Below, piece after piece: positions 34,818-44,155 of a stretch of 64,000 nt of DNA. Numbering within the stretch: the first letter of the stretch is position 1; each line of letters opens with the position of its first letter. The stretch spans positions 434,001 to 498,000 of the forward strand of contig NZ_MWSJ01000001.1 in NCBI RefSeq assembly GCF_002237755.1, given 5' to 3'. The DNA is from Lysinibacillus sp. KCTC 33748 (lineage in GTDB: Bacteria > Bacillota > Bacilli > Bacillales_A > Planococcaceae). The translations under genes were made by a program, and so were the position numbers. The notes beneath the pieces were generated by a model, which saw only the letters and a list, made by a program, of their open reading frames with translations, was not told the origin of the DNA and did no database searches.

Positions 34818-36617
34818 ATGAATACCAAACAAACCAATACGAACCGTTTAAGACTCATGCCATTTCAAATGACGAGGGATATTTTAAAGGTGTGGAAGTA
34901 TGCGTACCGTCCTTTTCTTTTATTTGAATTGATATACAAACTGCTAACGATAAGTGTATTTATCCCGTTGTTATCCATAATTTTCAACAAATTACTGGCT
35001 GTAGGGGGCTTCGAAGCAGCCGCCAATCATGACCTTCTGCGCTTCTTGTTCAGCAAATATGGCTTACTTAGTGTACTAGTAATGGTGCCAATTGCGATAA
35101 TGCTCATTTACACAGAGTTCACGGTTCTCTTCTATATTGCGTACTACGGGATTCAGGAGAAGCGCCCACGAATCCGCCCTGTATTGTTCAAGGCAATCTC
35201 TAGCTTACCAGGCTTATGGCGCATCGGGGTTTTCGGACTTGCTCTCTATTTATTGCTTCTGTTCCCGCTACTTGATGCCAACATCGGCGGAACACTTTTA
35301 CCTAATATGACAGTTCCAAACTTTATTACGGGCGAGCTGATGAAGACAACCTTCGGAACTATCGCTCTTGTTATCGTCGGACTGCTCATCTTGGCATTGA
35401 ACTTAATCTGTATCTATGCTCTGCCGATTATGGTATTGGAAGGCAAGTATCGATTCTGGAACGCCGTTCGCGAGAGCAAGCGATTGTTCTGGCGTAGTAA
35501 GTGGTCATTAGTTAGAGCTGTGTTTGAATGGGTAGTAATCTTCCTGTTTCTGTTTATTCTACTTATCTGCTTAATCATCCTAATCGTGCTTCTCCTTCCT
35601 AGTGGGGATGGTGAGTCCAGATTAATGACTACCATTGGCGTCATGCTAAGCCTTGGTTTGTATATCGCAACACTAATTATGACTCCAATGTTCATTACCA
35701 TCATCACCTTGCTCTATGTACGCTATCAAGGCCATGACCATGTGAACATTGATACCGATGGAGTCGATGCTACTGTCTGGAAAGGACGCGATATGCAGCG
35801 TTCGCTCATGCGACGTTATCGTTCAATGCTGACTACATTCGGACTGTTCATTCTTATTGTTATAGGCTGGGGAGCAACTGCCCTGTTGACTGATTGGGGA
35901 GAAACCAATGAAAAGTTCATCATTATGGCTCATCGGGGCGACACCACTTCAGGCATAGAGAATACAATCGGTGCCTTCGAAGGCGCCATTCGCACAGGTG
36001 CTGATTATATCGAGCTCGATATTCTGCAGACGAAAGATGGCAAGCTTGCGGTCATCCATGATGAGAATTTGAGACGATTGTCCGGCAAAAATGTGAATGT
36101 TTTTGATCTTTCCCTTGCCGAACTTCAACAAATTTCGCTGCGCGTAGGCAAGTTCCAAGACAATGTCCCATCTCTTGATGAGGTGTTGGAGCGTACGAAA
36201 GGTAAAATCAAGCTTAATGTGGAACTCAAAACACATGGACATGAAAAGAATTTTGTCTCTATCTTAGTGGATACGATTCGTAGACATAAGGCAGAACAAC
36301 AGATTATTCTCCAGAGCTTAGACTATGAGCTCGTAAAGAAAGTGAAGAAGGCCGCACCAGATTTAACAGTCGGGTATGTCATATTCGCTACATTCGCTTC
36401 GCTTAATCAGTTCGACGCGGATTTCTTCGTTGTTGAAGAGTCTTTCGCCCGTCCACGATTGATTAGTTCAGCGAAAATAATTGGCAAGCCGATTTATGTT
36501 TGGACCGTGAATGATGTGAAGAGCGTTGAACACCTCTATACGTTAGGTGTGGATGGCATCATAACGGACATTGCCGTTGACGCAAAGGAGACCGTTCAAA
36601 AGTTACAGAAAGAATAG
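34818..36617 (+). CDS. Glycerophosphodiester phosphodiesterase with N-terminal membrane domain
   Basis: A 599-residue protein. The first 350 residues carry about eight membrane helices (GPDPase membrane domain). The C-terminal 240 residues are a GDPD catalytic domain: IIMAHRGDT with the catalytic histidine, ENTIGAFEGAI, YIELDILQTKDG (metal-binding Glu-x-Asp), VIHDENLRR (second His), and LNVELKTHG. It hydrolyses glycerophosphodiesters to glycerol-3-phosphate and an alcohol, or trims lipoteichoic-acid-type substrates. Base composition is noticeably higher in GC than neighbouring genes, hinting at transfer. Own terminator follows. The 34431-34817 gap upstream shows no gene. Confidence 0.9.
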   Translation: MNTKQTNTNRLRLMPFQMTRDILKVWKYAYRPFLLFELIYKLLTISVFIPLLSIIFNKLLAVGGFEAAANHDLLRFLFSKYGLLSVLVMVPIAIMLIYTEFTVLFYIAYYGIQEKRPRIRPVLFKAISSLPGLWRIGVFGLALYLLLLFPLLDANIGGTLLPNMTVPNFITGELMKTTFGTIALVIVGLLILALNLICIYALPIMVLEGKYRFWNAVRESKRLFWRSKWSLVRAVFEWVVIFLFLFILLICLIILIVLLLPSGDGESRLMTTIGVMLSLGLYIATLIMTPMFITIITLLYVRYQGHDHVNIDTDGVDATVWKGRDMQRSLMRRYRSMLTTFGLFILIVIGWGATALLTDWGETNEKFIIMAHRGDTTSGIENTIGAFEGAIRTGADYIELDILQTKDGKLAVIHDENLRRLSGKNVNVFDLSLAELQQISLRVGKFQDNVPSLDEVLERTKGKIKLNVELKTHGHEKNFVSILVDTIRRHKAEQQIILQSLDYELVKKVKKAAPDLTVGYVIFATFASLNQFDADFFVVEESFARPRLISSAKIIGKPIYVWTVNDVKSVEHLYTLGVDGIITDIAVDAKETVQKLQKE

Positions 36618-36662
36618 GGTCAGAAATGAAAATATCATCTGCTCTTTTTTGAATAAAGCATG

Positions 36663-36706
36663 AACACCCGGTATTTCGCACGAGGCGCTAAATACCGGGT
36701 GTTTTG
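36663..36706 (+). terminator. Terminator after GDPD gene
   Basis: AACACCCGGTATTT (36663-36676) pairs perfectly with AAATACCGGGTGTT (36690-36703), followed by a short T tract. Confidence 0.85.
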
Positions 36707-36881
36707 TGTTATCTATAGTTGCACATTATGACTGTCAGTCTGCAACTTCTCAAGTTTTATGTTGGTAACTTCTTATGAATAATCTTTCTCTATACAGCAA
36801 GTGAATAAAATTTTCCTATTGTCCAACGAGTTATCTAATCGTTGCGGTCATGCTAGTAAAAATAGTCAATCACTTTTCAGA

Positions 36882-38078
36882 CTATTTTGTATCAGGATGC
36901 ATAAGGTGAGGGGCTTTTTTCATTGTCCAAATAAGGGCAAGGAAGAAGCATGCCATTAAAATAATAGCCCCGAAAATATAAGGACTGTTCATATTCCAAT
37001 CGAATAAAATACCTGCTAAAGCTGGACCAATCATATTACCAAGACTCATATACGCATTGTTCAGACCAGCTGCAAAGCCCTGTTCATTTTCAGCAAGCTT
37101 GGAAATCAACGTGTTGACTGCTGGACGAATCAATGTCGTAGCTGTAGAGAAGATTGTCGCTACCACTAAAATAAGAGCAAAGCCAGATACGAATAGTATT
37201 AAGAATATTGACACGGATGCAATAAATAAATTGACTAACACTACTTTCATTTCGCCGAAGCGATTAAACAGTGGTGTAATCACAAACATTTGAACAACAA
37301 CACCAAAAGCGCCTCCCACAACTAATATAATGGCGATATCAGTAGGTGTGTAATTAAACTTATCTGTCACAAATAATGATAATGTTGTTTGGAAGTTAGC
37401 AATCCCGAATGAGAATACTAGCATGATAATAAGCATGACAAAATAAGGCATTCGGACTGAACGCGCCATTTGCTTTGCAAGATTATCCTGCCTCTGCGCT
37501 TTTTGTGCTGTGTTTGGTTTTGCACCAGGCAATAAAAAGAACGATAAAATCGCTGCTAAAATAGCTGCACATCCAGCTGTATAAAATGGGAAATGCAAAC
37601 TAACTTTTGAAAGGAATCCACCGATACCTGGACCAATCATAAAGCCAAAGGACATTGCTGCTCCTAGCATACCCATACCTTTTCCTCGTTCCTCATACGT
37701 TGTGACGTCTGCCACAAAAGCCATAATAGGAGGTGCCACAAATGCAGAACCAAGGCCACCTAAAAAGCGTGCCAAGAAGAGCATCCACACATCTGTAGAA
37801 AGCCCGAAACCAATTTGTGCAAGTCCTGTTACGATAAGACCGAAGATAATGAGATTTTTTCGACCGTATTGATCTGAAAGATTCCCAGCAATTGGAGAAA
37901 ATACGAATTGTGCTAAGGCGAACGTTGCAATCAACATGCCAAGTACTTGTCCTGCAGCACCAAATAGTTTTAAATACTCAGGCATGACAGGAATAATAAT
38001 TCCAATACTCCCCATTGCGATAAACATATTAAACATTAAAATAAACAAAGCCGCCTTATTAGACTTCTGCTGGGTCAT
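36882..38078 (-). CDS. MFS multidrug efflux-type transporter (DHA1 family)
   Basis: A 398-residue transporter with twelve predicted helices. Motif A (GNLSDQYGRKN) lies after helix 2, and the antiporter motif C-like segment MSFGFMIGPGIGGFL lies in helix 5, both typical of proton-driven drug antiporters such as NorA and Bmr. Start follows AAAGGGGT. Monocistronic and without an adjacent regulator. The substrate range is not predictable; an identity as norA is not claimed. Confidence 0.82.
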   Translation of the reverse strand: MTQQKSNKAALFILMFNMFIAMGSIGIIIPVMPEYLKLFGAAGQVLGMLIATFALAQFVFSPIAGNLSDQYGRKNLIIFGLIVTGLAQIGFGLSTDVWMLFLARFLGGLGSAFVAPPIMAFVADVTTYEERGKGMGMLGAAMSFGFMIGPGIGGFLSKVSLHFPFYTAGCAAILAAILSFFLLPGAKPNTAQKAQRQDNLAKQMARSVRMPYFVMLIIMLVFSFGIANFQTTLSLFVTDKFNYTPTDIAIILVVGGAFGVVVQMFVITPLFNRFGEMKVVLVNLFIASVSIFLILFVSGFALILVVATIFSTATTLIRPAVNTLISKLAENEQGFAAGLNNAYMSLGNMIGPALAGILFDWNMNSPYIFGAIILMACFFLALIWTMKKAPHLMHPDTK

Positions 38079-38193
38079 CGAATACCCCTTTCTTTATTCA
38101 AATATATTACAGTCTACCACAAGGCTTGTACGTTTACTATTGACTATAAGTCTGAAATAAGAATTCAGATGACCTTCCGGCAAAACGAGGGGG

Positions 38194-38374
38194 TGATTTC
38201 CGTTCCGACTGGGCGCTTTGTTGTTGCTGTCGATTTGCTTTCGCACAGATAAAACATTTGCTGCCGCACAGAGCAGAGCTTCCTGGGGGCGTCCGATGAG
38301 CCGCTTCGCTACGCTGCAGAGTCTCATCTGTGACGCTAATCCCCAAGGAGTCGCCCAGTCTCCACTCCAATCAA
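38194..38374 (-). repeat. Interspersed MITE-like repeat, copy C (reverse, lacks three-stem motif)
   Basis: In reverse orientation the element runs from TTGATTGGAGTGGAGACTGG to CGCCCAGTCGGAACGGAAAT-CA, the same terminal inverted repeats as copies A and B. It shares GGCTCATCGG, CGCCCCCAGGAAGCTCTGC and AACAACAAAGCGCCCAG with copy B. The block with the three-stem motif is replaced by an unrelated GC-rich stretch, so the motif is a separable module. The remaining parts of the 38079-38621 gap hold only the terminator at 38554-38600. Confidence 0.78.
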
Positions 38375-38553
38375 CGACTACAAAAGAATGTATCTTTTTT
38401 ACATATCACTCTAATTTGTAGTAATAAGGCTATGTATCCTAGCCTCTTTTTTCGTTTAGCTAATGGAAGACTTCTATGGTGAAACTTGTGCAGTATTTGT
38501 TTTAATAATTAGAATCCCACACCTGACAGTAAGATTAAAAAAATATAACATCA

Positions 38554-38600
38554 AAAAAACGCAAGAAATCAACTTTTCTAAAATTGATTTCTTGCGCTTT
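38554..38600 (-). terminator. Terminator of the pot operon
   Basis: GCAAGAAATCAA (38561-38572) pairs perfectly with TTGATTTCTTGC (38584-38595). On the minus strand it is followed by GTTTTTTTG, and a shorter T run exists on the plus strand. Confidence 0.85.
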
Positions 38601-38621
38601 TTAAGTTTATTAGCTTTGAGC

Positions 38622-39695
38622 TTATCGAATACTCATTTTAAATTCTAAAAACAGCTCATTGTATTTACCTAAATAATCAGGGCCTAAGTTTTTATAAACT
38701 TCTAATGTTTTACGTTGTTCTTCAGAAGGATAGAATCGCTTATCAGATACAACTTCCTTATCCATTAACTTCATCGCTGCAATATTAGGAGTAGAGTAGC
38801 CTACATAATCAGCGTTTTTAGCACCTGATTTAGCTTTTAGCATGAAATTAATGAAGGCATGTGCACCATCTATATTTTTTGACGTTTTTGGGATGACCAT
38901 ATTGTCAAACCATAAGTTTGAGCCTTCCGTCGGTACAGCAAAGTCTAAATCTTCATTTTCTGACAACATGTCAGCTGCTTGACCAGACCAAGTGAGTGCC
39001 ACGCTCGCTTCATTATTAACCATCAGCGGTGTAATTTCATCCCCGATAATAGCTTTTACATTTGGCGCCATGGTGATTAGCTTATCAGTAGCTTCACGTA
39101 GCTCCTCGTTATTTAAAGAGTTTAGAGAGTAGCCAAGGCTGTTTAAGCCCATACCAATCACTTCACGTGCACCGTCTACTAAAAAGACTTTACGCTTTAA
39201 TGAAGGATCCCATAAGTCCTCCCAAGATGAGAAGTCAAGGTTTCCAACGAGCTTTGGATTATAGACAACGCCGACTGTTCCCCAGAAATATGGAACAGAA
39301 TATTTATTGTCGTCATCAAATGGTAAATCTAAAAAATAAGGATCGATATTTTTAAAATTAGGGATTTTCGTTTTATCTAAAGGAACAAGTAAGTTTTCTT
39401 CCTTCATTTTTTCAATCATATATTCAGAAGGTACTGCAATATCGTAAGCTGTACCACCTTGTTGAATTTTTGTCATCATTGCTTCATTTGAATCAAACGT
39501 CTCATAAATAACGTGAATCCCTGTTTCTTTTTTAAATTGTTTCAGCAAATCAGGGTCAATATATTCTCCCCAGTTAAAGATTGTTAACGTATCTTTACCA
39601 CTTTTCCCACCACCCGCACTTAGGGCGTCAGCAGCATAGAATAAAAGGGCGGAAACAACAAGTATTGCGATTGTTGCTTGAATTAATTGCTTCAT
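38622..39695 (-). CDS. potD: Spermidine/putrescine ABC transporter substrate-binding protein
   Basis: A 357-residue extracytoplasmic binding protein of the PotD/PotF family. The mature part opens TLTIFNWGEYIDPDLLKQF, followed by ETFDSNEAMMTKIQQGGTAYD, the classic polyamine-binding signature. The N terminus has a hydrophobic helix (residues 8-24) but no lipobox cysteine: the region reads LLFYAADALSAGGG. The protein is therefore either a signal-anchor protein or a released one, unlike most Gram-positive binding proteins. Start overlaps the potC stop by 4 bp. Final gene of the operon, before a strong terminator. Confidence 0.93.
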   Translation of the reverse strand: MKQLIQATIAILVVSALLFYAADALSAGGGKSGKDTLTIFNWGEYIDPDLLKQFKKETGIHVIYETFDSNEAMMTKIQQGGTAYDIAVPSEYMIEKMKEENLLVPLDKTKIPNFKNIDPYFLDLPFDDDNKYSVPYFWGTVGVVYNPKLVGNLDFSSWEDLWDPSLKRKVFLVDGAREVIGMGLNSLGYSLNSLNNEELREATDKLITMAPNVKAIIGDEITPLMVNNEASVALTWSGQAADMLSENEDLDFAVPTEGSNLWFDNMVIPKTSKNIDGAHAFINFMLKAKSGAKNADYVGYSTPNIAAMKLMDKEVVSDKRFYPSEEQRKTLEVYKNLGPDYLGKYNELFLEFKMSIR

Positions 39696-40489
39696 TGAGT
39701 TCCCCCCGTTCTTTTACTAGCGCGGCTTGTGATGAAGTAATAGCCGACTACGACTATAACCGTTACAAAGAATACTAAACCAGAAATAGCATTAACCGTT
39801 AAGGAAATACCGGCACGTGCCATCGAATAAATTTCAACAGATAATGTACTGAAACCGTTACCTGTTACGAAAAATGTTACCGCAAAGTCATCTAGAGAAT
39901 ACGTTAAGGCAAGGAAGAACCCCGCAAAAATACCAGGTTGAATATACGGTAAAATAACACGCATCATAACATCTTTTTTCGTTGCTCCTAAATCTAATGC
40001 AGCGTCGATTAATGATTTATTCATTTCTAATAGTTTCGGTAAAACCATCAGAACAACGATTGGAACACTGAACGCTACATGTGCTAATAACACAGAAGCA
40101 AAGCCTAATTTAATACCAATCATTGTGAATAAAATTAAAAAGCTTGCACCAATAATGACATCCGGGCTAACAATTAACACATTGTTTAAAGAAAGTAGTG
40201 TATTGCGCATTTTTGAATCTTTAACAGTAACAATACCAATAGCTCCTAGTGTTCCGATGATTGTAGAAATCAATGCAGAGAGTAAAGCCACGATGACTGT
40301 ATTTATTAGAATGACGAGTAGACGTGAATCCTCAAAAACAGCTTTATAATGTTCTAACGTAAAGGACTCAAAACTATTCATCGTTCCACCACTATTGAAC
40401 GAATAGAAAATTAAATAGAAGATAGGTGCATACAAAACGATAAAAACAATCGCTAAATATACTCTTGCTGAAGCAGATAGTTTTTTCAT
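39692..40489 (-). CDS. potC: Spermidine/putrescine ABC transporter permease PotC
   Basis: A 265-residue permease with six predicted helices. The EAA loop that contacts the ATPase reads ALDLGATKKDVMMRVILPYIQPGI near residues 163-186, given here as the block ALDLGATKKDV plus VILPYIQPGI. Start follows AAAGGAGGT and overlaps the potB stop by 4 bp. It pairs with PotB to form the membrane channel of the polyamine importer. Confidence 0.93.
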   Translation of the reverse strand: MKKLSASARVYLAIVFIVLYAPIFYLIFYSFNSGGTMNSFESFTLEHYKAVFEDSRLLVILINTVIVALLSALISTIIGTLGAIGIVTVKDSKMRNTLLSLNNVLIVSPDVIIGASFLILFTMIGIKLGFASVLLAHVAFSVPIVVLMVLPKLLEMNKSLIDAALDLGATKKDVMMRVILPYIQPGIFAGFFLALTYSLDDFAVTFFVTGNGFSTLSVEIYSMARAGISLTVNAISGLVFFVTVIVVVGYYFITSRASKRTGGTQ

Positions 40490-41298
40490 CGTACGCGACC
40501 TCCTTTATCCTTTTTCTGTCCCGTAATTAACATAATAATGACCATAAATAAAATTAAGAAAACAGCAATTGTTGAACCCATTCCCCAGTTTTGAGTGACA
40601 AGGAATTGTTGTTCAATAGCTGTACCAAGTGTAATAACACGGTTTCCTGCAATTAAACGAGTGATCATGAAGAGTGATAATGCAGGAATAAATACAACTT
40701 GAATACCGGATTTAACACCGTCCATTGTTAACGGCAAAATAACGCGACGGAACGTAGTAAAGGCCGATGCCCCTAAATCACGTGCGGCATAAACAAGAGC
40801 CGGATTTAAACGATCCAATGAGTTAAAAATCGGTAAAATCATAAATGGAATAAAAATATAAACGGATACGAACACAAAGCTAATGTCAGTAAATAGCATT
40901 TGCTTCGGATCAAAACCAAATACTTCGATAAATGCATTTAATGGACCGTATAAGCCGAAAATTCCAATAAAGGCATATGTTTTTAACAAAAGATTAATCC
41001 AAGAAGGAATAATTATTAGTAAAAGCCAAAGTTGTTTATGTTTCGTCTTCGTTAAAAAATAGGCTGTTGGATACGAAACAAGTAATGTAAAGAACGTAAT
41101 TAAAAACGCATACCAGAATGAACTTAATGTCATTTTTAAATAGACAGAAGTAAAGAATGCTTTATAGTTATCGAGTGTGAAATTGCCATGTATATCTAGT
41201 AGGGAATAGTAAACAACGAGTGCAATCGGTGCGATAACGAAAAGTGCAATCCATAAAACATAAGGAAATAAGGCTGATTTTGAAGTCTTAGTTTGCAT
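40486..41298 (-). CDS. potB: Spermidine/putrescine ABC transporter permease PotB
   Basis: A 270-residue permease with six predicted helices and the EAA loop [19 protein letters not shown] near residues 180-198. The start is taken at the ATG at 41298 ([11 protein letters not shown]), 8 nt after a GGGGA stretch. An ATG at 41313 is also in frame but has poorer spacing to its purine-rich stretch. Either choice overlaps the end of potA (11 or 26 bp), indicating translational coupling. Confidence 0.88.
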   Translation of the reverse strand: MQTKTSKSALFPYVLWIALFVIAPIALVVYYSLLDIHGNFTLDNYKAFFTSVYLKMTLSSFWYAFLITFFTLLVSYPTAYFLTKTKHKQLWLLLIIIPSWINLLLKTYAFIGIFGLYGPLNAFIEVFGFDPKQMLFTDISFVFVSVYIFIPFMILPIFNSLDRLNPALVYAARDLGASAFTTFRRVILPLTMDGVKSGIQVVFIPALSLFMITRLIAGNRVITLGTAIEQQFLVTQNWGMGSTIAVFLILFMVIIMLITGQKKDKGGRVR

Positions 41299-42394
41299 CT
41301 TCGTCGTCCCCATACGCCTCTAAACGTTTATCGAATTCTTCTTCTGTTTCATTTAAGCGCATTACATGAATTGCTTCTGGGTCAAAGTCTAAACCAATTT
41401 CTGTCCCTACCTCAGCTTTTTTCAATGAATGCACAAGCCATTCATTGCCATCTTTGTCGTACGTAGATAATTCATAATGTACCCCGCGGAACAATTGAGT
41501 ATCGACTTTAACGACAAGTTTTCCTTTATCGATTGTTGTCATTTCTAGATCCTCTGGGCGAATGACAATATCAATTTTTTCGTTTGGCTTCATACCTTGG
41601 TCAACACATTCAAAAACTTTACTAGCAAATTCTACTTTGAAATCTTCAATCATTACGCCAGGAACAATATTTGATTCACCAATAAAATCAGCAACGAAGC
41701 GGTTAATTGGCTCATCATAAATATCTACTGGTGTACCAGATTGTTGAATTTCACCTTCGCTTAAAACAAAGATTTCATCACTCATGGCAAGTGCTTCTTC
41801 TTGATCGTGTGTGACAAATACAAATGTTTTCCCAAGTCGTTGTTGTAACTCACGTAACTCATACTGCATTTCTGTACGTAGCTTTAAATCTAACGCTGAC
41901 AGAGGCTCATCAAGTAAAATTACTTCAGGATCGTTCACAATCGCACGAGCAATGGCCACACGTTGACGTTGACCACCAGACATTTCAGAAATTTCACGAT
42001 TACCATAGCCTGCTAAGTTTACGAATTTTAATGCTTCTGTAACACGGTTTTTAATTTCACTTTCAGGAAGCTTTTTTATACGAAGCCCAAATGCGACGTT
42101 TTCAAAGACGTTTAAATGAGGAAATAATGCATAATCCTGAAAAACTGTATTTACTTGGCGTTCATTGGCTGGTACTGAGTTGATTTTTTTATCATGAAAA
42201 TAGATATTTCCTGTTGTCGGTTCTGTGAATCCAGCGATCATACGTAAAATAGTTGTTTTACCACAACCGGACGGACCTAGTAGCGTATAGAATTTTCCCT
42301 TTTCTAGCTCCAGGTTAATGTTTTTTAAGACGACCGTGCCGTCATTATAAGACTTTGAAACGTTTTCAAAGCGGATAATCGAATTCGTTGTCAT
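41288..42394 (-). CDS. potA: Spermidine/putrescine ABC transporter ATPase PotA
   Basis: A 368-residue import ATPase. Walker A GPSGCGKT is near residues 39-46, Q-loop [12 protein letters not shown] near 83-94, signature [14 protein letters not shown] near 138-151, Walker [14 protein letters not shown] near 158-170 and VTHDQEEA near 194-201. The C-terminal TOBE-like regulatory domain begins near 285. Start after AAGGAGGC, 17 bp from the XRE-cupin regulator. Order regulator-potA-B-C-D is typical of Firmicutes. Confidence 0.95.
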   Translation of the reverse strand: MTTNSIIRFENVSKSYNDGTVVLKNINLELEKGKFYTLLGPSGCGKTTILRMIAGFTEPTTGNIYFHDKKINSVPANERQVNTVFQDYALFPHLNVFENVAFGLRIKKLPESEIKNRVTEALKFVNLAGYGNREISEMSGGQRQRVAIARAIVNDPEVILLDEPLSALDLKLRTEMQYELRELQQRLGKTFVFVTHDQEEALAMSDEIFVLSEGEIQQSGTPVDIYDEPINRFVADFIGESNIVPGVMIEDFKVEFASKVFECVDQGMKPNEKIDIVIRPEDLEMTTIDKGKLVVKVDTQLFRGVHYELSTYDKDGNEWLVHSLKKAEVGTEIGLDFDPEAIHVMRLNETEEEFDKRLEAYGDDEDAN

Positions 42395-42411
42395 AGATGC
42401 GCCTCCTTAAG

Positions 42412-42954
42412 CTATAAATATGAATCCGTTGCGACAAGTAAAATTTTTGTTTCATCAGCATGTGCATTAAAAATTTGATGATGATCTGTCGCTTCAAAAT
42501 AGAGAGCATTACCTTCACTCGCTATGTATTGTTCATCTCCTAAAACGAGACGAATACGCCCTTCGACAACATATATAAATGTTTCTGAAAGGGAGGGTTC
42601 AAACTGCTTAAATTCACCATCAGCAGCAAGTGTTAAGAAAATGGGTTCCATTTCTTTTTCATTTGATGTAGGAATCAACCACTGAATTTCATATTTTTTT
42701 TCTTCATCTGTATAAGTGGATTGATCTTCCTCTGTATATACAACCTTTTGTTCAGGTGCTCCATCATCGAAAAATTCCTTAGGTGTAGACCCTAAAACTT
42801 CTAATAGTGAAAATAATGTTTCAATGGAAGGTGAATTTAGATCACGTTCTAATTGTGAAATATACCCTTTACTTAAATCTGTACGTTCTCCAAGTTCCTC
42901 TTGGGTAAGACCTTTTTTTAAACGAAGCGCTTTGATTTTTGCTCCTATTTGCAT
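42412..42954 (-). CDS. XRE-cupin transcriptional regulator of the pot operon
   Basis: A 180-residue regulator. An N-terminal Cro/CI-type HTH spans about residues 5-60 (IKALRLKKGLTQEELGER, LSKGYISQLERDLNSPSIET), and a C-terminal cupin domain spans about 105-175 (SETFIYVVEGRIRLVLGDEQ, HQIFNAHADETKILL). Its architecture matches PuuR-type polyamine-responsive repressors. It is the first gene of the potABCD transcript, and the region upstream contains several AAGTTTA-type half-sites, suggesting autoregulation. Polyamine as effector is inferred from context. Confidence 0.85.
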   Translation of the reverse strand: MQIGAKIKALRLKKGLTQEELGERTDLSKGYISQLERDLNSPSIETLFSLLEVLGSTPKEFFDDGAPEQKVVYTEEDQSTYTDEEKKYEIQWLIPTSNEKEMEPIFLTLAADGEFKQFEPSLSETFIYVVEGRIRLVLGDEQYIASEGNALYFEATDHHQIFNAHADETKILLVATDSYL

Positions 42955-42971
42955 CTTTTCCCTCCTAGAAG

Positions 42972-43031
42972 AAGTTTAGCAATCATAAACTTTTGAAATA
43001 TGAAGTTTACTTTAACGAAACTTTTAGTTTA
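42972..43031 (-). promoter_or_regulatory. Cluster of AAGTTTA half-sites upstream of pot operon
   Basis: AAGTTTA (42972-42978) and TAAACTT (42986-42992) form a perfect inverted repeat. Another AAGTTTA lies at 43003-43009, and a palindrome AAACT-TTT-AGTTT at 43018-43030. Such a group just before the regulator gene suggests an operator. The rest of the 43032-43360 gap contains no gene; AT-rich promoter-like DNA serves ykuU. Confidence 0.5.
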
Positions 43032-43360
43032 CTAAAACCATTACAATTATACATAATAAAAAAGAATTTGCAATCGTTTTTAATGAAAAAAAAGTAGATG
43101 AAATTTTTAGAAATTATACATAAATGTTGTGTAGAAAAAAATTGTTTAAACTAGAATAAAATCGTTAAAAGTAGCTAATAAATAGGCTGTAGCAGCTATT
43201 CCATTTGGGGATTTGACGAAAATTTGTCAGATAATTAAATGTGTGCACTTTTGTGAAGTTTACTTGTTTGAAAAACTACGATTACTCTGCTATCGTAGAA
43301 GACGAGTTCGCTGGTGCGAATGGAATATATACACTACATATATAATCGGAGGGATTTATA

Positions 43361-43903
43361 ATGGCAGAACGCATGGTAGGTAAACAAGCACCTGACTTTA
43401 CAATGGAAGCGGTACTTGCAGATAAATCATTTGGCAAAGTATCTTTAGAAGACATTAAAGCACAAGACAAATGGACAGTACTTTTCTTCTATCCAATGGA
43501 CTTCACTTTCGTATGTCCAACAGAAATCACAGCAATGAGTGATCGTTACGATGAGTTCGAAGACTTAGATGCAGAAGTAATCGGTGTTTCTACTGATACA
43601 ATCCACACTCACTTAGCTTGGATTAACACTGACCGCACTAAAAATGGTCTTGGTGAGTTAAAATACCCATTAGCAGCAGATACAAATCACCAAGTTTCAA
43701 AAGAATATGGTGTATTAATTGAAGAAGAAGGTATCGCACTACGCGGCTTATACATCATCAACCCAGAAGGCGAATTAAAATACCAAACAGTATTCGATAA
43801 CAACATCGGCCGTGATGTAGACGAAACTTTACGTGTTCTTCAAGCTTTACAAACTGGTGGTCTTTGCCCAGCAAACTGGCGTCCAGGTCAAGCAACTCTA
43901 TAA
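43361..43903 (+). CDS. ykuU: Typical 2-Cys peroxiredoxin YkuU
   Basis: A 180-residue AhpC/Prx1-type peroxiredoxin reducing hydrogen peroxide and organic peroxides. Peroxidatic Cys52 lies in DFTFVCPTEI and resolving Cys169 in GGLCPANW; both are intact. The C-terminal tail is short. Length and sequence match Bacillus subtilis YkuU, whose gene also neighbours ykuV. Start follows ATCGGAGGG. Codon use is strongly biased, as in highly expressed genes. A repeat element begins almost at the stop codon. Confidence 0.92.
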   Translation: MAERMVGKQAPDFTMEAVLADKSFGKVSLEDIKAQDKWTVLFFYPMDFTFVCPTEITAMSDRYDEFEDLDAEVIGVSTDTIHTHLAWINTDRTKNGLGELKYPLAADTNHQVSKEYGVLIEEEGIALRGLYIINPEGELKYQTVFDNNIGRDVDETLRVLQALQTGGLCPANWRPGQATL

Positions 43904-43905
43904 TT

Positions 43906-44024
43906 AACTTCTTTCAGTTACTGAAAGAAGTTAAAGCCTCCGGCGGATGTCACGGAATCGGAAAGGAATGCTTTGTGCAGCACAAAGCCGATTCCGGACG
44001 CAATTATGCCGAGGCATAATTGAT
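43906..44024 (+). repeat. Stop-codon-abutting hairpin repeat, copy F (minimal)
   Basis: It begins two bases after the ykuU stop with AACTTCTTTCAGT-T-ACTGAAAGAAGTT, a perfect 13-bp stem. Then come GCCTCCGGCGGATGTC and a nested hairpin: CGGAATCGG (43953-43961) with CCGATTCCG (43988-43996), enclosing CTTTGTG-CAG-CACAAAG. Last is CAATTATGCC/GGCATAATTG (44001-44022). The same outer modules recur at 57421-57738. Confidence 0.8.
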
Positions 44025-44095
44025 TAAATAGAGGTTTGTCGGGCTTTGAACTAAATTCAAGGTCTGATAAAATTGATCCTTTAACAAATAAAGAG

Positions 44096-44125
44096 TCCCC
44101 ACAGTAAGTTTGTGGGGATTTTTTT
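44096..44125 (+). terminator. Terminator between ykuU and ykuV
   Basis: TCCCCACA (44096-44103) pairs with TGTGGGGA (44111-44118), followed by seven T. Confidence 0.85.
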
Positions 44126-44155
44126 AAACTTGATATAGAAAAAGGAGAATGTTTT

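Noticed and set aside
38463..38648. 61-codon plus-strand frame
   Set aside because: It runs into the pot operon terminator and the potD 3' end, with no start signal or homology.
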